Origin: Clavibacter sp. VKM Ac-2873
GTDB taxonomy: Bacteria > Actinomycetota > Actinomycetes > Actinomycetales > Microbacteriaceae
Reading direction: 5' to 3'
Assembly (NCBI RefSeq): GCF_015351075.1
Contig: NZ_JADKRS010000005.1
Location: 189,577-253,576 of the forward strand
DNA: 64,000 nt
A model generated the notes under the pieces. That model saw only the letters and a program-made list of their open reading frames with translations. It was not told the origin of the DNA and made no database searches. A program made the translations under genes and the position numbers. This document shows positions 8,293 to 16,569 of this stretch, piece after piece (position 1 is the stretch's first letter; each line of letters starts with the position of its first letter).

Positions 8293-9815
8293 GGCCTGCG
8301 CAGGGCGGCGCGGCGACGGACGACGGTGCGGCCCGCGATCGCGGCGAGGCCCGCGAGGCCGAGGGCCGCGAGCGCGAGGCCCGGCCACGGGTCGGCGGCG
8401 ACGGACGTGCCGCCGGTCGCGACCGCGGGGCCCGCGTGGCGCGCGCCGGTCGCGGTCGTGGTGAGGGCGGAGACGGCGGCGGCGCTCACGGTGATGGTCG
8501 CGGGATCCGAGACCGCCTGCCCCTGCGCGTCCACGAGGGTCAGCGTGTGCGTGCCGGGGTCGGTGCCCGCGGGGATCGTGACGGTGCCCGACGCGGTGCC
8601 GTCGGATGCCGCGGTGACGGATCCGACGTCGGTCGGCGTGGAGTGCAGGACCACGCGGTACGTCGCGCCCGGCGTGAGGCCGGCGGCGCGGAACGCGACG
8701 GTGCCTCCCACGGTGGGCGCGGATCCGCCCGGCAGCGCGATCTCCGCGAGCCCGGCCGTGATCCGATACGTGCGCGTCGTGCGCCCGTCCGCCGCGGTGA
8801 CGGTGACGGTTACGGTGCGGCCGTCGACCGCGATGGACGACGTGGCCGCGCGGTCCGCGGTGGTCACGCGCACGTCGGCGGCGGCGATGGCGGGGAGGCC
8901 GACGGGCACGACGGCCCCGGCGGATCCGGCCGCGTCGCCGAGCGGGACGGTCACGCCGCCCACGGTGATGGACGCCGCCGCCGCGTCGTCCGAGACGAGG
9001 AGCTCGGAGCGCAGGGCCTGGATCTCCTGGTCGTCGACCCCGAGCGTGGTGCGGATGTAGGAGTCGAGCCCCGCGTAGCGCGACGCGATGCCGGCCTCGA
9101 ACGTGCCCTGGAGGAGCGCGGGCTTGGCCCAGTCGACGCCGAGCTGCGTGTTCGAGAGGAGGTAGTCGTGGAGGATGTCGGCGCTGCCGACGCCGAGGAT
9201 CCGGTCGAGCAGGTCGATGACGGTGCCCGTGCGGTCCATGCCGTGCGAGCAGTGGATGAGGATCGTGCCGTCCCCGGTGTGCGACGCGATGGCCTGCAGC
9301 ACCTGGCGGTACGCGCTGATCATGACGCCCGGGTGGGCGGCGTCGACGTGGCCCTTGTCGATGAGGTCCTGGTACATGACGGTGTCGTCCGGGTAGTCGC
9401 CGTCGGCGCCGAAGAGCGAGATCGCGACGGTCTTCGCGCCGGGGATCGGCACGTCGGGCTTCTTCTGGATCTGGCCGGGCGTGCGCAGGTCGATCACGAG
9501 GTCGACGTGGTGCGCGGTCGCGAGCGTCGCGGCGCCGGCCGCGGTGATCTTGTCGAGCGATTCCGTGCGGATCAGGCGGCTCGCGGCGACCGTGCGCCCG
9601 TCGAGGCCGGTGTACGCGCCGAGCTCGCGGCCGTTGACGAGGCCGGGCACGTCGGTGATGAGGTGGTCGCTCGCCGTGGGCGCGGGCTGGAGCGCGGGGT
9701 CGGTAGCGGCGTGGGCGGGTGCGCCGATGCCGACGGAGAGCGCCACCGCGGCGGCTGCCACGGTGAGGGCGCCGATGCGCGCGGGGGCGGCACGGCGGGC
9801 AGGGGGGATCTTCAC
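8289..9815 (-). CDS. Secreted tyrosine/dual-specificity phosphatase with surface-anchor tail
   Basis: 508-aa exported protein. The signal peptide (ALTVAAAAVALSVGIGAPAHA) is followed by a Y_phosphatase3-type domain at about residues 40-290. That domain has NGRELGAY, DLRTPGQIQ and the CX5R active-site loop in HCSHGMDRTG. Next come Thr/Val-rich beta repeats (about 300-460), then ATGG and a hydrophobic helix (LALAALGLAGLAAIAG) ending in RTVVRRR, the layout of a sortase substrate. The motif departs from LPxTG (AVATGG). Start GTG 9815 was chosen because AAGGA precedes it and the signal peptide follows directly; the frame is open further upstream. Role inferred: cell-wall-displayed phosphatase acting on phosphorylated extracellular or host molecules. 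Confidence 0.85.
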   Translation of the reverse strand: MKIPPARRAAPARIGALTVAAAAVALSVGIGAPAHAATDPALQPAPTASDHLITDVPGLVNGRELGAYTGLDGRTVAASRLIRTESLDKITAAGAATLATAHHVDLVIDLRTPGQIQKKPDVPIPGAKTVAISLFGADGDYPDDTVMYQDLIDKGHVDAAHPGVMISAYRQVLQAIASHTGDGTILIHCSHGMDRTGTVIDLLDRILGVGSADILHDYLLSNTQLGVDWAKPALLQGTFEAGIASRYAGLDSYIRTTLGVDDQEIQALRSELLVSDDAAAASITVGGVTVPLGDAAGSAGAVVPVGLPAIAAADVRVTTADRAATSSIAVDGRTVTVTVTAADGRTTRTYRITAGLAEIALPGGSAPTVGGTVAFRAAGLTPGATYRVVLHSTPTDVGSVTAASDGTASGTVTIPAGTDPGTHTLTLVDAQGQAVSDPATITVSAAAVSALTTTATGARHAGPAVATGGTSVAADPWPGLALAALGLAGLAAIAGRTVVRRRAALRRP

Positions 9816-10111
9816 GTTCGTCCTTCTGTGGTGGGATGCGCGCGGGGTCGCGCAGGCCGGCGCGGGCGCTCGGCGACAGGAGCATGGAGCACGGCGCGGG
9901 GCCGGGAATGAACGGGAAGTTCTGCTTCGGTGAACACCCGCCGAGGGGGCGCCGGACGCGGCCGGTGCTCGCGCGCCGATGTCCGGTATCTGCACGATGG
10001 GCCTCGCGCGTCGAGATTCCGTTCCGGGTCGGGGTCCGTGCTCGCCCCACGCGACAGGATGGCCTCCCGGGGTCGCGACCTCCGCGGACCGCGGCGAGAG
10101 AAGAGAGACGG

Positions 10112-10648
10112 ATGTCCTGGCAGATCAACGGGTTGCCCCTGCACCCCCTCATCGTCCACTTCGTCGTGGTCGCGTTCCCCACGGCCGCGCTGCTGATCCT
10201 CGTCGGGGCGGTCTGGCCGGCGTTCGCGCGGCGGCTCGGGATCATCACCCCGCTGGTCGCGCTCGCCTCGCTGATCGCCGTGCCCCTGGCCACGTCCTCG
10301 GGCGAGCACCTCGAGGAGCAGGTGGGCGGGAGCGCGGTCCTCGAGGCCCACACCGCACTCGGCGACACGCTCCTGCCCTGGGCGGTCGCCGTCTTCCTGG
10401 TGGCCGTCGCGCAGTGGCTGTGGATCCGGCGCCTCGCGCGGCACGGCGCCGGCCGCGACGGCCAGGGCGTCCCGCCGGGTCGTCGCCGGATCATCACCGC
10501 CGTCCTGGCGGTCGCCGTCCTCGTCTCCTCCGTGGGCGCCATCGTCACCACGATCCGGATCGGCGAGTCCGGAGCCCGTGCCGTCTGGTCGGACTCCGGC
10601 TCCGACTCGGGAGACGGCGGGACGGGAAGGGGCGGGGACGACGGATGA
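10112..10648 (+). CDS. DUF2231-type four-helix membrane protein
   Basis: 178-aa membrane protein with the DUF2231 opening (INGLPLHPLIVHFVVVAFPT) and four hydrophobic helices at about residues 10-30, 40-60, 80-105 and 125-150, then a Ser/Asp/Gly-rich tail. The invariant HPLIVHF histidines suggest haem or metal contact, but no function is established for the family. Start ATG 10112 places the conserved motif at the very N-terminus. The 296-nt gap upstream (9816-10111), shared with the divergent phosphatase gene, shows no structure I can name. Confidence 0.8.
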   Translation: MSWQINGLPLHPLIVHFVVVAFPTAALLILVGAVWPAFARRLGIITPLVALASLIAVPLATSSGEHLEEQVGGSAVLEAHTALGDTLLPWAVAVFLVAVAQWLWIRRLARHGAGRDGQGVPPGRRRIITAVLAVAVLVSSVGAIVTTIRIGESGARAVWSDSGSDSGDGGTGRGGDDG

Positions 10649-10711
10649 CCGCCGGCGACGCCGTTGCCGTCGCCTGAACCCCTCCACCCACCACCGAACG
10701 GACGGAACCCC

Positions 10712-11116
10712 ATGCCCCTCATCCGCATCGACCTCGTCGAAGGCCGGCCCGACTCCGAGATCACGGCGATCGGCGATGTCCTCATGCGCACGCTCGTCGA
10801 CGTCTACGGCCTGCCGGAGCGCGACCGCTTCCAGATCGTCACCGAGCACGCGCCGGGTCGCCTCACCGCCCTCGACGTCGGGCTCGGCATCGCGCGGTCC
10901 GAGCAGGTCGTGATCATCCAGATCTTCACGCAGGCCGGCCGCAGCACCGAGGAGAAGCAGGAGTTCTTCCGCGTCCTCGCGGCCTCGCTCGACGAGGTCG
11001 GCGTCGCCGGCGAGGACCTCGTCGTCGGCTTCGTGGAGAACACCGCCGCCGACTGGTCCTTCGGATTCGGCCGCGCCCAGTACGTGACCGGGGAGCTGCA
11101 GAAGCCGGGATCCTGA
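10712..11116 (+). CDS. Tautomerase family protein
   Basis: 134-aa tautomerase-superfamily protein (MIF/4-oxalocrotonate type). After the initiator Met it has the catalytic Pro-2 (MPLIRIDLVEGRPDSEI). The second half continues as a fused beta-alpha-beta unit (VVIIQIFTQAGRSTEEKQEF), the length of the tandem-fused class (about 130 aa). These enzymes catalyse keto-enol tautomerisation or dehalogenation through Pro-1. Substrate unknown. The gene follows the DUF2231 gene by 63 nt in the same direction and may be cotranscribed. Confidence 0.85.
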   Translation: MPLIRIDLVEGRPDSEITAIGDVLMRTLVDVYGLPERDRFQIVTEHAPGRLTALDVGLGIARSEQVVIIQIFTQAGRSTEEKQEFFRVLAASLDEVGVAGEDLVVGFVENTAADWSFGFGRAQYVTGELQKPGS

Positions 11117-11237
11117 GGGGGCATGCGGCCGTTCCGCGCACGCAGACCACCGGCATCCAACGCCTGCGACCGGGCTCGGATCGGCGCGAGGCCGCCGAGC
11201 GACCCGCGCCGGGACTCGCGCGTCCCGTGCAGCAGCA

Positions 11238-11262
11238 CATGCAAAGACGGATGCATGCCGTC
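11238..11262. promoter_or_regulatory. Interlocked inverted repeats upstream of modA
   Basis: Two overlapping inverted repeats: CATGCA (11238-11243) with TGCATG (11252-11257), and GACGG (11246-11250) with CCGTC (11258-11262). They sit about 105 nt before modA, just upstream of a TAGACT box near 11285, a position fitting an operator for the molybdate operon. The HTH-TOBE protein encoded in the same operon is a natural candidate binder. This is inference only; the repeats do not match a pattern I can identify as a ModE box. Confidence 0.35.
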
Positions 11263-11366
11263 TCCGGTTCCGCTTCTGCCTGCCTAGACTGGCTCTGATC
11301 ACGCGAACGCGGATCCTCGCATACGGCGCGACGCTGCTCGCGTCCGGTCGACCGGAAGGCACGCGC

Positions 11367-12167
11367 ATGACGTGGTCCCGCTCCCTCGCCTCGATGGTCG
11401 CGGCGGGAGCGCTCGTCGCCGCCCTGGCCGGATGCTCGGCTCCCGCGGGGGATGACGCGCCCGCGGCATCGTCCACGCCCGGCTCGTCCCTGTCGGGATC
11501 CATCACCGTGTTCGCCGCGGCATCCCTGAAGGGCACGTTCACCGAGCTCGCGTCCGCGTTCGAGGAGCAGAACCCCGGGACGACGGTCGGGCTGAGCTTC
11601 GCCGGCTCCTCCGACCTGGTGACGCAGATCACCAACGGCGCGCCGGCGGACGTCTTCGCCTCCGCGGACGAGAAGAACATGGCCAAGCTCACCGACGCGG
11701 GCCTCATCGAGGGGACCCCGGCGGACTTCGCGACCAACACGCTCGAGATCGCCGTGCCCCCGGGCAACCCGGCCGGCGTCACCTCCTTCGCGGACCTCGG
11801 GAAGGCGGGCGTGACGACCGTCGTCTGCGCGGCGCAGGTGCCCTGCGGCGCCGCGACCGCCACGGTCGAGAAGGCGACCGGCGTCGACATCCGGCCGGTG
11901 AGCGAGGAGTCCTCCGTCACCGACGTGCTCGGCAAGGTCACCTCCGGGGAGGCCGATGCGGGCCTCGTCTACGTGACCGACGTCACCGCCGCGGGCGACG
12001 CCGTCACGGGCATCGCGTTCCCCGAGTCCGCCGAGGCCGTGAACACCTACCCGATCGCGCCCGTGAAGGCCGCCGCGAACCCGGACCTCGCGGCGGCCTT
12101 CGCCGCGTACGTCACGAGCGCCGCCGGCCGGCAGGTCCTCGCCGCCGCGGGCTTCGGCGCCCCGTAG
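11367..12167 (+). CDS. modA: Molybdate ABC transporter substrate-binding lipoprotein
   Basis: 266-aa periplasmic-binding-type lipoprotein. The lipobox LAGC near residue 23 follows a short hydrophobic signal. The ModA domain shows the oxyanion-site segments ITVFAAASLKGTFTELAS and GLSFAGSSDLVTQI, later SSVTDVLGKVTSGEADAGLVYVTD. It captures molybdate (or tungstate) outside the membrane for ModB/ModC. First gene of a four-gene operon (modA, HTH-TOBE, modB, modC). Confidence 0.93.
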   Translation: MTWSRSLASMVAAGALVAALAGCSAPAGDDAPAASSTPGSSLSGSITVFAAASLKGTFTELASAFEEQNPGTTVGLSFAGSSDLVTQITNGAPADVFASADEKNMAKLTDAGLIEGTPADFATNTLEIAVPPGNPAGVTSFADLGKAGVTTVVCAAQVPCGAATATVEKATGVDIRPVSEESSVTDVLGKVTSGEADAGLVYVTDVTAAGDAVTGIAFPESAEAVNTYPIAPVKAAANPDLAAAFAAYVTSAAGRQVLAAAGFGAP

Positions 12168-12210
12168 GACGGGCCGCTGCTTCCGCTGATCCGGCTCTAG
12201 CATGGGTGCC

Positions 12211-12615
12211 ATGCCGCAGATCAGGATCAAGAACGCCGCCGACTACCTCGGCGTCAGCGATGACACCATCCGTCGGTGGATCGACAACGGCACCCTGGAG
12301 AGCACCAAGGACGGATCCGGTCGCCTCGTCATCGACAGCCTCTCGCTCGCGCGCCATGCCCGGGAGAACGCGGTGCTGCCCGTCGACGCGAGCGAGGTCG
12401 GCCGGTCGGCCAGGAACCGGTTCGTGGGCATCGTGACCGACATCACCTCGGACCCGGTCATGTCCCAGGTCGAGCTGCAGTGCGGCCCGCACCGGGTGGT
12501 CTCGCTCATGTCCACCGAGGCGGTCCGCGAGCTCGGCCTCGAGCCTGGATCGCCCGCGATCGCGGTGGTCAAGGCCACCATGGTCATCGTCGAGACCCCG
12601 ACCGGCAGGGCATGA
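12211..12615 (+). CDS. HTH-TOBE (Mop) molybdate-responsive DNA-binding protein
   Basis: 134-aa protein with an N-terminal MerR/excisionase-type helix-turn-helix ([20 protein letters not shown]) and a single C-terminal TOBE/Mop domain ([20 protein letters not shown], ending [14 protein letters not shown]). TOBE domains bind molybdate, so this looks like a compact molybdate-sensing regulator or storage protein. Start 12211 was preferred over ATG 12202 because a TAGCAT box (12198-12203) ends 7 nt before it, matching the leaderless pattern seen repeatedly here. It lies between modA and modB, so it is likely an autoregulator of the operon. Confidence 0.87.
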   Translation: MPQIRIKNAADYLGVSDDTIRRWIDNGTLESTKDGSGRLVIDSLSLARHARENAVLPVDASEVGRSARNRFVGIVTDITSDPVMSQVELQCGPHRVVSLMSTEAVRELGLEPGSPAIAVVKATMVIVETPTGRA

Positions 12616-12640
12616 CCGCGCGCCATCGGAGGGGAGGCGG

Positions 12641-13450
12641 ATGAGGCCCTCCTCCGGCCTCCCGCGCTGGGTCGTCGCGGTGGCGGTCGTCGGCGGCGCG
12701 TTCGTCCTCCTCCCCCTCGTCGGGATCCTCACCCGCGTGGACTGGGCCCGGTTCCTCCCGCTCATCACCTCCGAGTCCTCGCTCGCCGCGCTGGCGCTGA
12801 GCCTGCGGACGGCCGGGACCGCGACCGCGCTGTGCGTCGTCATCGGCGTGCCGATGGCCCTGACCCTCGCGCGCACGTCGTTCCCCGGCCAGGGCCTCGT
12901 CCGCTCGCTGGTGCTGCTGCCGCTCGTGCTGCCGCCCGTGGTGGGGGGCATCGCGCTGCTCTACACGTTCGGCCGGCTCGGCCTGCTCGGGAGCACGCTG
13001 CAGGCGCTGGGGATCCAGATCTCCTTCTCCACCACCGCCGTGGTCCTCGCGCAGACCTTCGTCGCGCTGCCGTTCCTCGTGCTCAGCCTCGAGGGGGCGC
13101 TGCGATCCGCGGGCAGCCGCTACGAGAGCGTCGCCGCCACCCTCGGCGCGCGGCCCACGACGGTGCTGCGCCGGGTGACGCTGCCGCTGATCCTCCCCGG
13201 GCTCCTGTCGGGGGCGATCCTCGCCTTCGCCCGGGCGCTCGGCGAGTTCGGCGCCACCCTCACGTTCGCGGGGAGCCTCGAGGGCGTGACCCGGACGTTG
13301 CCGCTGGAGATCTACCTCCAGCGCGAGACCGACCCGGACGCGGCGGTCGCCCTGTCGCTGGTCCTGGTCGTCGTGGCCGTGCTCGTCATCGGCCTGGCCC
13401 ACGGCCGCTCGTCCCGTCCTGCCCACGCGCGCGGAGGGACCGGATCATGA
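12641..13450 (+). CDS. modB: Molybdate ABC transporter permease
   Basis: 269-aa integral membrane permease with about six helices. The EAA loop that docks the ATPase is visible ([20 protein letters not shown], then [15 protein letters not shown]). The [11 protein letters not shown] segment is typical of ModB. A strong GGAGGGGAGG site precedes the ATG. The stop overlaps the modC start (ATGA, 13447-13450). Confidence 0.93.
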   Translation: MRPSSGLPRWVVAVAVVGGAFVLLPLVGILTRVDWARFLPLITSESSLAALALSLRTAGTATALCVVIGVPMALTLARTSFPGQGLVRSLVLLPLVLPPVVGGIALLYTFGRLGLLGSTLQALGIQISFSTTAVVLAQTFVALPFLVLSLEGALRSAGSRYESVAATLGARPTTVLRRVTLPLILPGLLSGAILAFARALGEFGATLTFAGSLEGVTRTLPLEIYLQRETDPDAAVALSLVLVVVAVLVIGLAHGRSSRPAHARGGTGS

Positions 13451-14493
13451 GCCTGGAGTTCACCGCGCGGCTGCGGGATCGGGGCTTCGACGTCGACCTG
13501 CGCGTCGAGACGGGCACCACGACCGCGGTCCTCGGCCCCAACGGCGCCGGCAAGTCCACGCTGGTGAGCCTGATCGCCGGCCTCCTCGCGCCCGACGCGG
13601 GCCGGGCGTCGCTCGCCGGCACGGTGCTCTTCGACACGGACGCCGGGCTGCGCCTCCCGCCGCACCGTCGCGGCGTCGCGCTCCTGGCCCAGGACGCGCT
13701 GCTGTTCCCGCACCTCAGCGTGCTCGAGAACGTCGCCTTCGGTCCCCGGAGCGCCGGCATGGGCCGCGCGGAGGCGACCGCGCTGGCACGCACGTGGCTC
13801 GCCGAGGTCGACGCCACCGAGCACGCCGATCGGCGTCCCCGCGAGCTCTCCGGCGGGCAGGCGCAGCGGATCGCGCTCGCCCGGGCCCTCGCGCCCCGCC
13901 CGCAGCTGCTGCTGCTCGACGAGCCGATGGCCGCCCTCGACGTGACCGTCGCCCCGCAGCTGCGGCGCATGCTCCGTCGCGTCCTCCGCGACCGCACCAC
14001 GATCCTCATCACCCACGACGTGCTCGACGCCCACACGCTCGCGGACCGCGTCGTGATCCTCCATCACGGCCGCATCGTGGAGCACGGGCCGACCCGGGAC
14101 GTGCTCGAACGCCCGCGCACCGCCTTCGCCGCGGAGATCGCGGGCCTCAACCTCCTCCGCGGGACCTCCACCGGGACGGGCCTCGACGACGGCGCCGGTC
14201 ATGAGCTGCGCCTCCCTCGCGGCCGCGCTCTCCCCGCGGGAGCCGCGGTCGCCGCGGCGTTCCGGCCCACCGCCGTCACGGTCGCGGCCGCCACCCCGCA
14301 GCAGCCCGCGAGCAACCGCGTGCGCGCCCGCGTGCACGACCTCGAGCGCCACGGCGACGTGATCCGGGTGCGCGCCGCGGGCATCTCGGCGGATCTGGGC
14401 CCCGCGGAGCTCGCGGCGTCCGGCATCGACATCGGGGACGAGGTCGACTTCACCGTCGACCCGGACGCGGTCGTGCTGTACCCGGCGGGCTGA
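13447..14493 (+). CDS. modC: Molybdate ABC transporter ATP-binding protein
   Basis: 348-aa ABC ATPase that powers molybdate import. Walker [10 protein letters not shown] at about residues 32-40, Q-loop within [14 protein letters not shown], signature LSGGQAQR, Walker [13 protein letters not shown], and switch His in ITHDVLDA. The C-terminal third carries a TOBE-type domain ([20 protein letters not shown]), as in ModC. Its start overlaps the modB stop, so the two are translationally coupled. Confidence 0.93.
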   Translation: MSLEFTARLRDRGFDVDLRVETGTTTAVLGPNGAGKSTLVSLIAGLLAPDAGRASLAGTVLFDTDAGLRLPPHRRGVALLAQDALLFPHLSVLENVAFGPRSAGMGRAEATALARTWLAEVDATEHADRRPRELSGGQAQRIALARALAPRPQLLLLDEPMAALDVTVAPQLRRMLRRVLRDRTTILITHDVLDAHTLADRVVILHHGRIVEHGPTRDVLERPRTAFAAEIAGLNLLRGTSTGTGLDDGAGHELRLPRGRALPAGAAVAAAFRPTAVTVAAATPQQPASNRVRARVHDLERHGDVIRVRAAGISADLGPAELAASGIDIGDEVDFTVDPDAVVLYPAG

Positions 14494-14545
14494 CAGCCCG
14501 GTACGTCCCGTCCGGGGGCCCCGGGCCGGTCTGCCAGACTGGTCG

Positions 14546-14661
14546 CGAAGGGGAGTAGCTCCCGACCAGCCTCATCGTCCGAGGCGCGGCGGTACGTCGA
14601 CATGCTGGTGATCGTTCACCCGGCGTACCACCCGCCTCCGTGCGGGCGAGCGAGACCTTCG
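14546..14661 (+). promoter_or_regulatory. yybP-ykoY (manganese) riboswitch in the mntP leader
   Basis: The 230-nt leader of mntP contains the hallmark AAGGGGAGTAGC at about 14548-14559. It is closed by a P1 stem CGAAGG (14546-14551) pairing with CCTTCG (14656-14661), with GCGAGCGAGACC just before the 3' arm. Internal hairpins fill the middle, including GGTACG/CGTACC (14591-14596 with 14618-14623, approximate). The yybP-ykoY class senses Mn2+ and commonly controls mntP exporters, and the gene downstream is exactly that. It is expected to turn on the pump when Mn2+ is high. A CAGACT box near 14535 may be the promoter -10. Confidence 0.88.
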
Positions 14662-14723
14662 GCATCCCGCCATGCCGAGAGCACCCTTCGTGCGCCTCGG
14701 CCACCCGCACGAAAGGCCGCACC

Positions 14724-15290
14724 ATGACCTTCCTCCCGCTCCTCCTCATCGCCGTCGGCGTGTCCGCCGACGCGTTCGCCGTCGCCCTCACCAAGGGCGT
14801 CCACATGCGCACCTTCCATCTCCGCAACGCGCTCGTCATCGCCGTGGTGTTCGGCGTCTTCCAGGCGGTGATGCCGCTGATCGGCTGGCTGCTCGGCACG
14901 AGCTTCGCGGCCTCCATCACGGGCGTCGACCACTGGATCACCTTCGGGCTGCTCCTGCTGGTGGGCGGGAAGATGATCTGGGAGGCGCTGTCCGCGCACG
15001 AGGACACCGAGAAGGACTACGACCGGCTGAACGTCCGCGAGCTGCTCGTGCTCGCCCTGGCGACGAGCATCGACGCGCTCGCCGTCGGCATCACCCTCGC
15101 GTTCCTGCCCGGGTCGATCGTCGACGCGATCCTGCTCATCGGCGCCACCACCCTGGTGCTCGCGTTCGCCGGCATCGTGATCGGGCACCGCGTCGGGGCC
15201 CGCTTCGGCAAGCCCGCGGAGATCGCCGGCGGCATCATCCTCATCCTCATCGGCACCCGCATCCTGCTCGACCACCTCGGGATCCTCTGA
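14724..15290 (+). CDS. mntP: Manganese efflux pump MntP
   Basis: 188-aa membrane protein with six helices and the two family signature segments, GVSADAFAVALTKGVHM (residues 12-28) and ATSIDALAVGITLAF (about 113-127), each carrying the conserved Asp. MntP exports Mn2+ and protects against manganese excess. The GAAAGG ribosome site lies 8 nt before the ATG. The yybP-ykoY riboswitch immediately upstream supports the assignment independently. Confidence 0.95.
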   Translation: MTFLPLLLIAVGVSADAFAVALTKGVHMRTFHLRNALVIAVVFGVFQAVMPLIGWLLGTSFAASITGVDHWITFGLLLLVGGKMIWEALSAHEDTEKDYDRLNVRELLVLALATSIDALAVGITLAFLPGSIVDAILLIGATTLVLAFAGIVIGHRVGARFGKPAEIAGGIILILIGTRILLDHLGIL

Positions 15291-15361
15291 CCGGCTGGCG
15301 CCTCCCGGATCCGACGGGAGGGAACCGGTCGGCGCGCGGGTAGGCGCGACGGGCGGTCGGG

Positions 15362-15955
15362 CTAGCGCGACGGCCGAGCCCGCGCCGCCGGGGCGGACGC
15401 CGAGCGCAGGATCCGCCGCACGGCCTCGCGCACGAAGGCCTCGCCGGGCGGCTCGGGATCGAGCGCGCGGTGGATCGAGAGGCCCTCGACGAGCGCGTCG
15501 AGCATGCGCGCGGTGGTCGGGTCGACGTGCTCCTCGAGGGCCGCGCGGCTGCGGGCCATCCAGCCCTGCGTGATGGTGCTGTACTCGGGCCTGCGTGCGG
15601 CGAGCGTGTAGAGCTCGTGGGTGAGGACGAGGTCGCCCTGCGTCCCCAGGAGGTCGCGCACGATGACGTCGACGACGGCGGACTCGGCCTCCTCGTGCGT
15701 GCGGGCGCTGCCCATGCGGCGTCGCATCCGCTCCGCGACGCGGTCCGCGAAGCGCGTGAACGCCTCGCGGAGCAGGTCGTCCATGCCGTCGAAGTGGTAG
15801 GTCATCGAGCCGAGCGGGACGTCGGCCGCGGCGGCCACCCGGCGGTGGGTGGTGCCGTCGACCCCGGCGTCGGCGATCACGTCGAGGCACGCGTCGATGA
15901 TCCGGTCGCGGCGGTGGGGGTCCGCCCGTCGGGGCGTCCGCGCCGTCGTCGTCAT
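15362..15955 (-). CDS. TetR-family transcriptional regulator
   Basis: 197-aa TetR regulator. The N-terminal helix-turn-helix is visible (RIIDACLDVIADAGVDGTTH, then AAAADVPLGSMTYHFDGMDD), followed by a helical ligand domain. Its start overlaps the stop of the acetyltransferase gene (ATGA, 15952-15955), so it is the second cistron. The likely target is the palindrome GTGTAC-AAGC-GTACAC at 16546-16561 in front of the operon. The inducer is unknown. Confidence 0.9.
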   Translation of the reverse strand: MTTTARTPRRADPHRRDRIIDACLDVIADAGVDGTTHRRVAAAADVPLGSMTYHFDGMDDLLREAFTRFADRVAERMRRRMGSARTHEEAESAVVDVIVRDLLGTQGDLVLTHELYTLAARRPEYSTITQGWMARSRAALEEHVDPTTARMLDALVEGLSIHRALDPEPPGEAFVREAVRRILRSASAPAARARPSR

Positions 15956-16545
15956 GGTCGGGCGGCGATCTCGCGGATCACGCGGGCGGGGTTGCCGACG
16001 GCCACGACTCCGGCCGGGATGTCGCGCGTCACGACGGATCCGGCGCCGATGACGCTGTCGTCCCCGATGCTCACGCCGGGGCAGACGATCACGCCGCCGC
16101 CGAGCCACACGTTGTCGCCGAGGGTGATCGGGCGCGCCGCCTCGAGCTTGTCGCGGCGGGGCTGCGGGTCGATCGGGTGCGTGGGCGTGAGGAGCTGCAC
16201 GTTCGGCCCGATCTGGCAGTCCTCGCCGATCGTGATCGCCGCGACGTCGAGGGCGGTGAGGCCGCCGTTGACGAAGGTCCGGGCGCCGATGCGGATGTTC
16301 TCGCCGTAGTCGACGAGGAGCGGCGGGCGGACGACGGCATCCGGTCCGAGCGCTCCGAGCAGCTCCTCGAGCAGGGCGCGCGCGGTGGCCGGGTCCTCGA
16401 CGTACGCGCGGTGGTACGCGTCCGCCAGCTGGACGGCGCGCTGGGCGATGCGGGCGCTCTCGGGGTCGTCGGCGATGTAGAGGTCGCCGGCGAGCATCCG
16501 CTCGCGATTCGTCCGATCGTCGCCGGCGAAGTGGTCGACAGTCAT
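15952..16545 (-). CDS. Sugar O-acetyltransferase (hexapeptide repeat, maltose/galactoside type)
   Basis: 197-aa acetyltransferase with an N-terminal Mac domain (TNRERMLAGDLYIADDPESA). Hexapeptide left-handed beta-helix repeats follow (IRIGARTFVNGGLTALDVAA, IGEDCQIGPNVQLLTPTHPI, LGDNVWLGGGVIVCPGVSIG). The catalytic His lies in LTPTHPID. It moves an acetyl group from acetyl-CoA to a sugar hydroxyl, and sugar specificity cannot be read. A TACGCT box ends 7 nt before the ATG, so the transcript is probably leaderless. It is co-transcribed with a TetR gene. Confidence 0.93.
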   Translation of the reverse strand: MTVDHFAGDDRTNRERMLAGDLYIADDPESARIAQRAVQLADAYHRAYVEDPATARALLEELLGALGPDAVVRPPLLVDYGENIRIGARTFVNGGLTALDVAAITIGEDCQIGPNVQLLTPTHPIDPQPRRDKLEAARPITLGDNVWLGGGVIVCPGVSIGDDSVIGAGSVVTRDIPAGVVAVGNPARVIREIAARP

Positions 16546-16561
16546 GTGTACAAGCGTACAC
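16546..16561. promoter_or_regulatory. Divergent leaderless promoters with shared palindromic operator
   Basis: The 24-nt gap between two divergent genes holds a perfect palindrome, GTGTAC (16546-16551), spacer AAGC, GTACAC (16556-16561). Each strand's -10 box lies inside it: TACACT (16557-16562) ends 7 nt before the plus-strand ATG at 16570, and TACGCT (minus strand, 16553-16558) ends 7 nt before the minus-strand ATG at 16545. A repressor bound here would block both promoters. The TetR gene in the minus-strand operon is the obvious candidate. Confidence 0.7.
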
Positions 16562-16569
16562 TCGCCCGC

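Noticed and set aside
7630-10791. A 1053-codon minus-strand frame ending in the sortase
   Set aside because: Only the last 220 codons are sortase; the upstream part is Arg/His/Pro-rich and runs out of frame through the phosphatase gene.
11117-11366. Molybdenum-cofactor riboswitch before modA
   Set aside because: Only short inverted repeats are present; the conserved multi-stem Moco RNA architecture is not visible.
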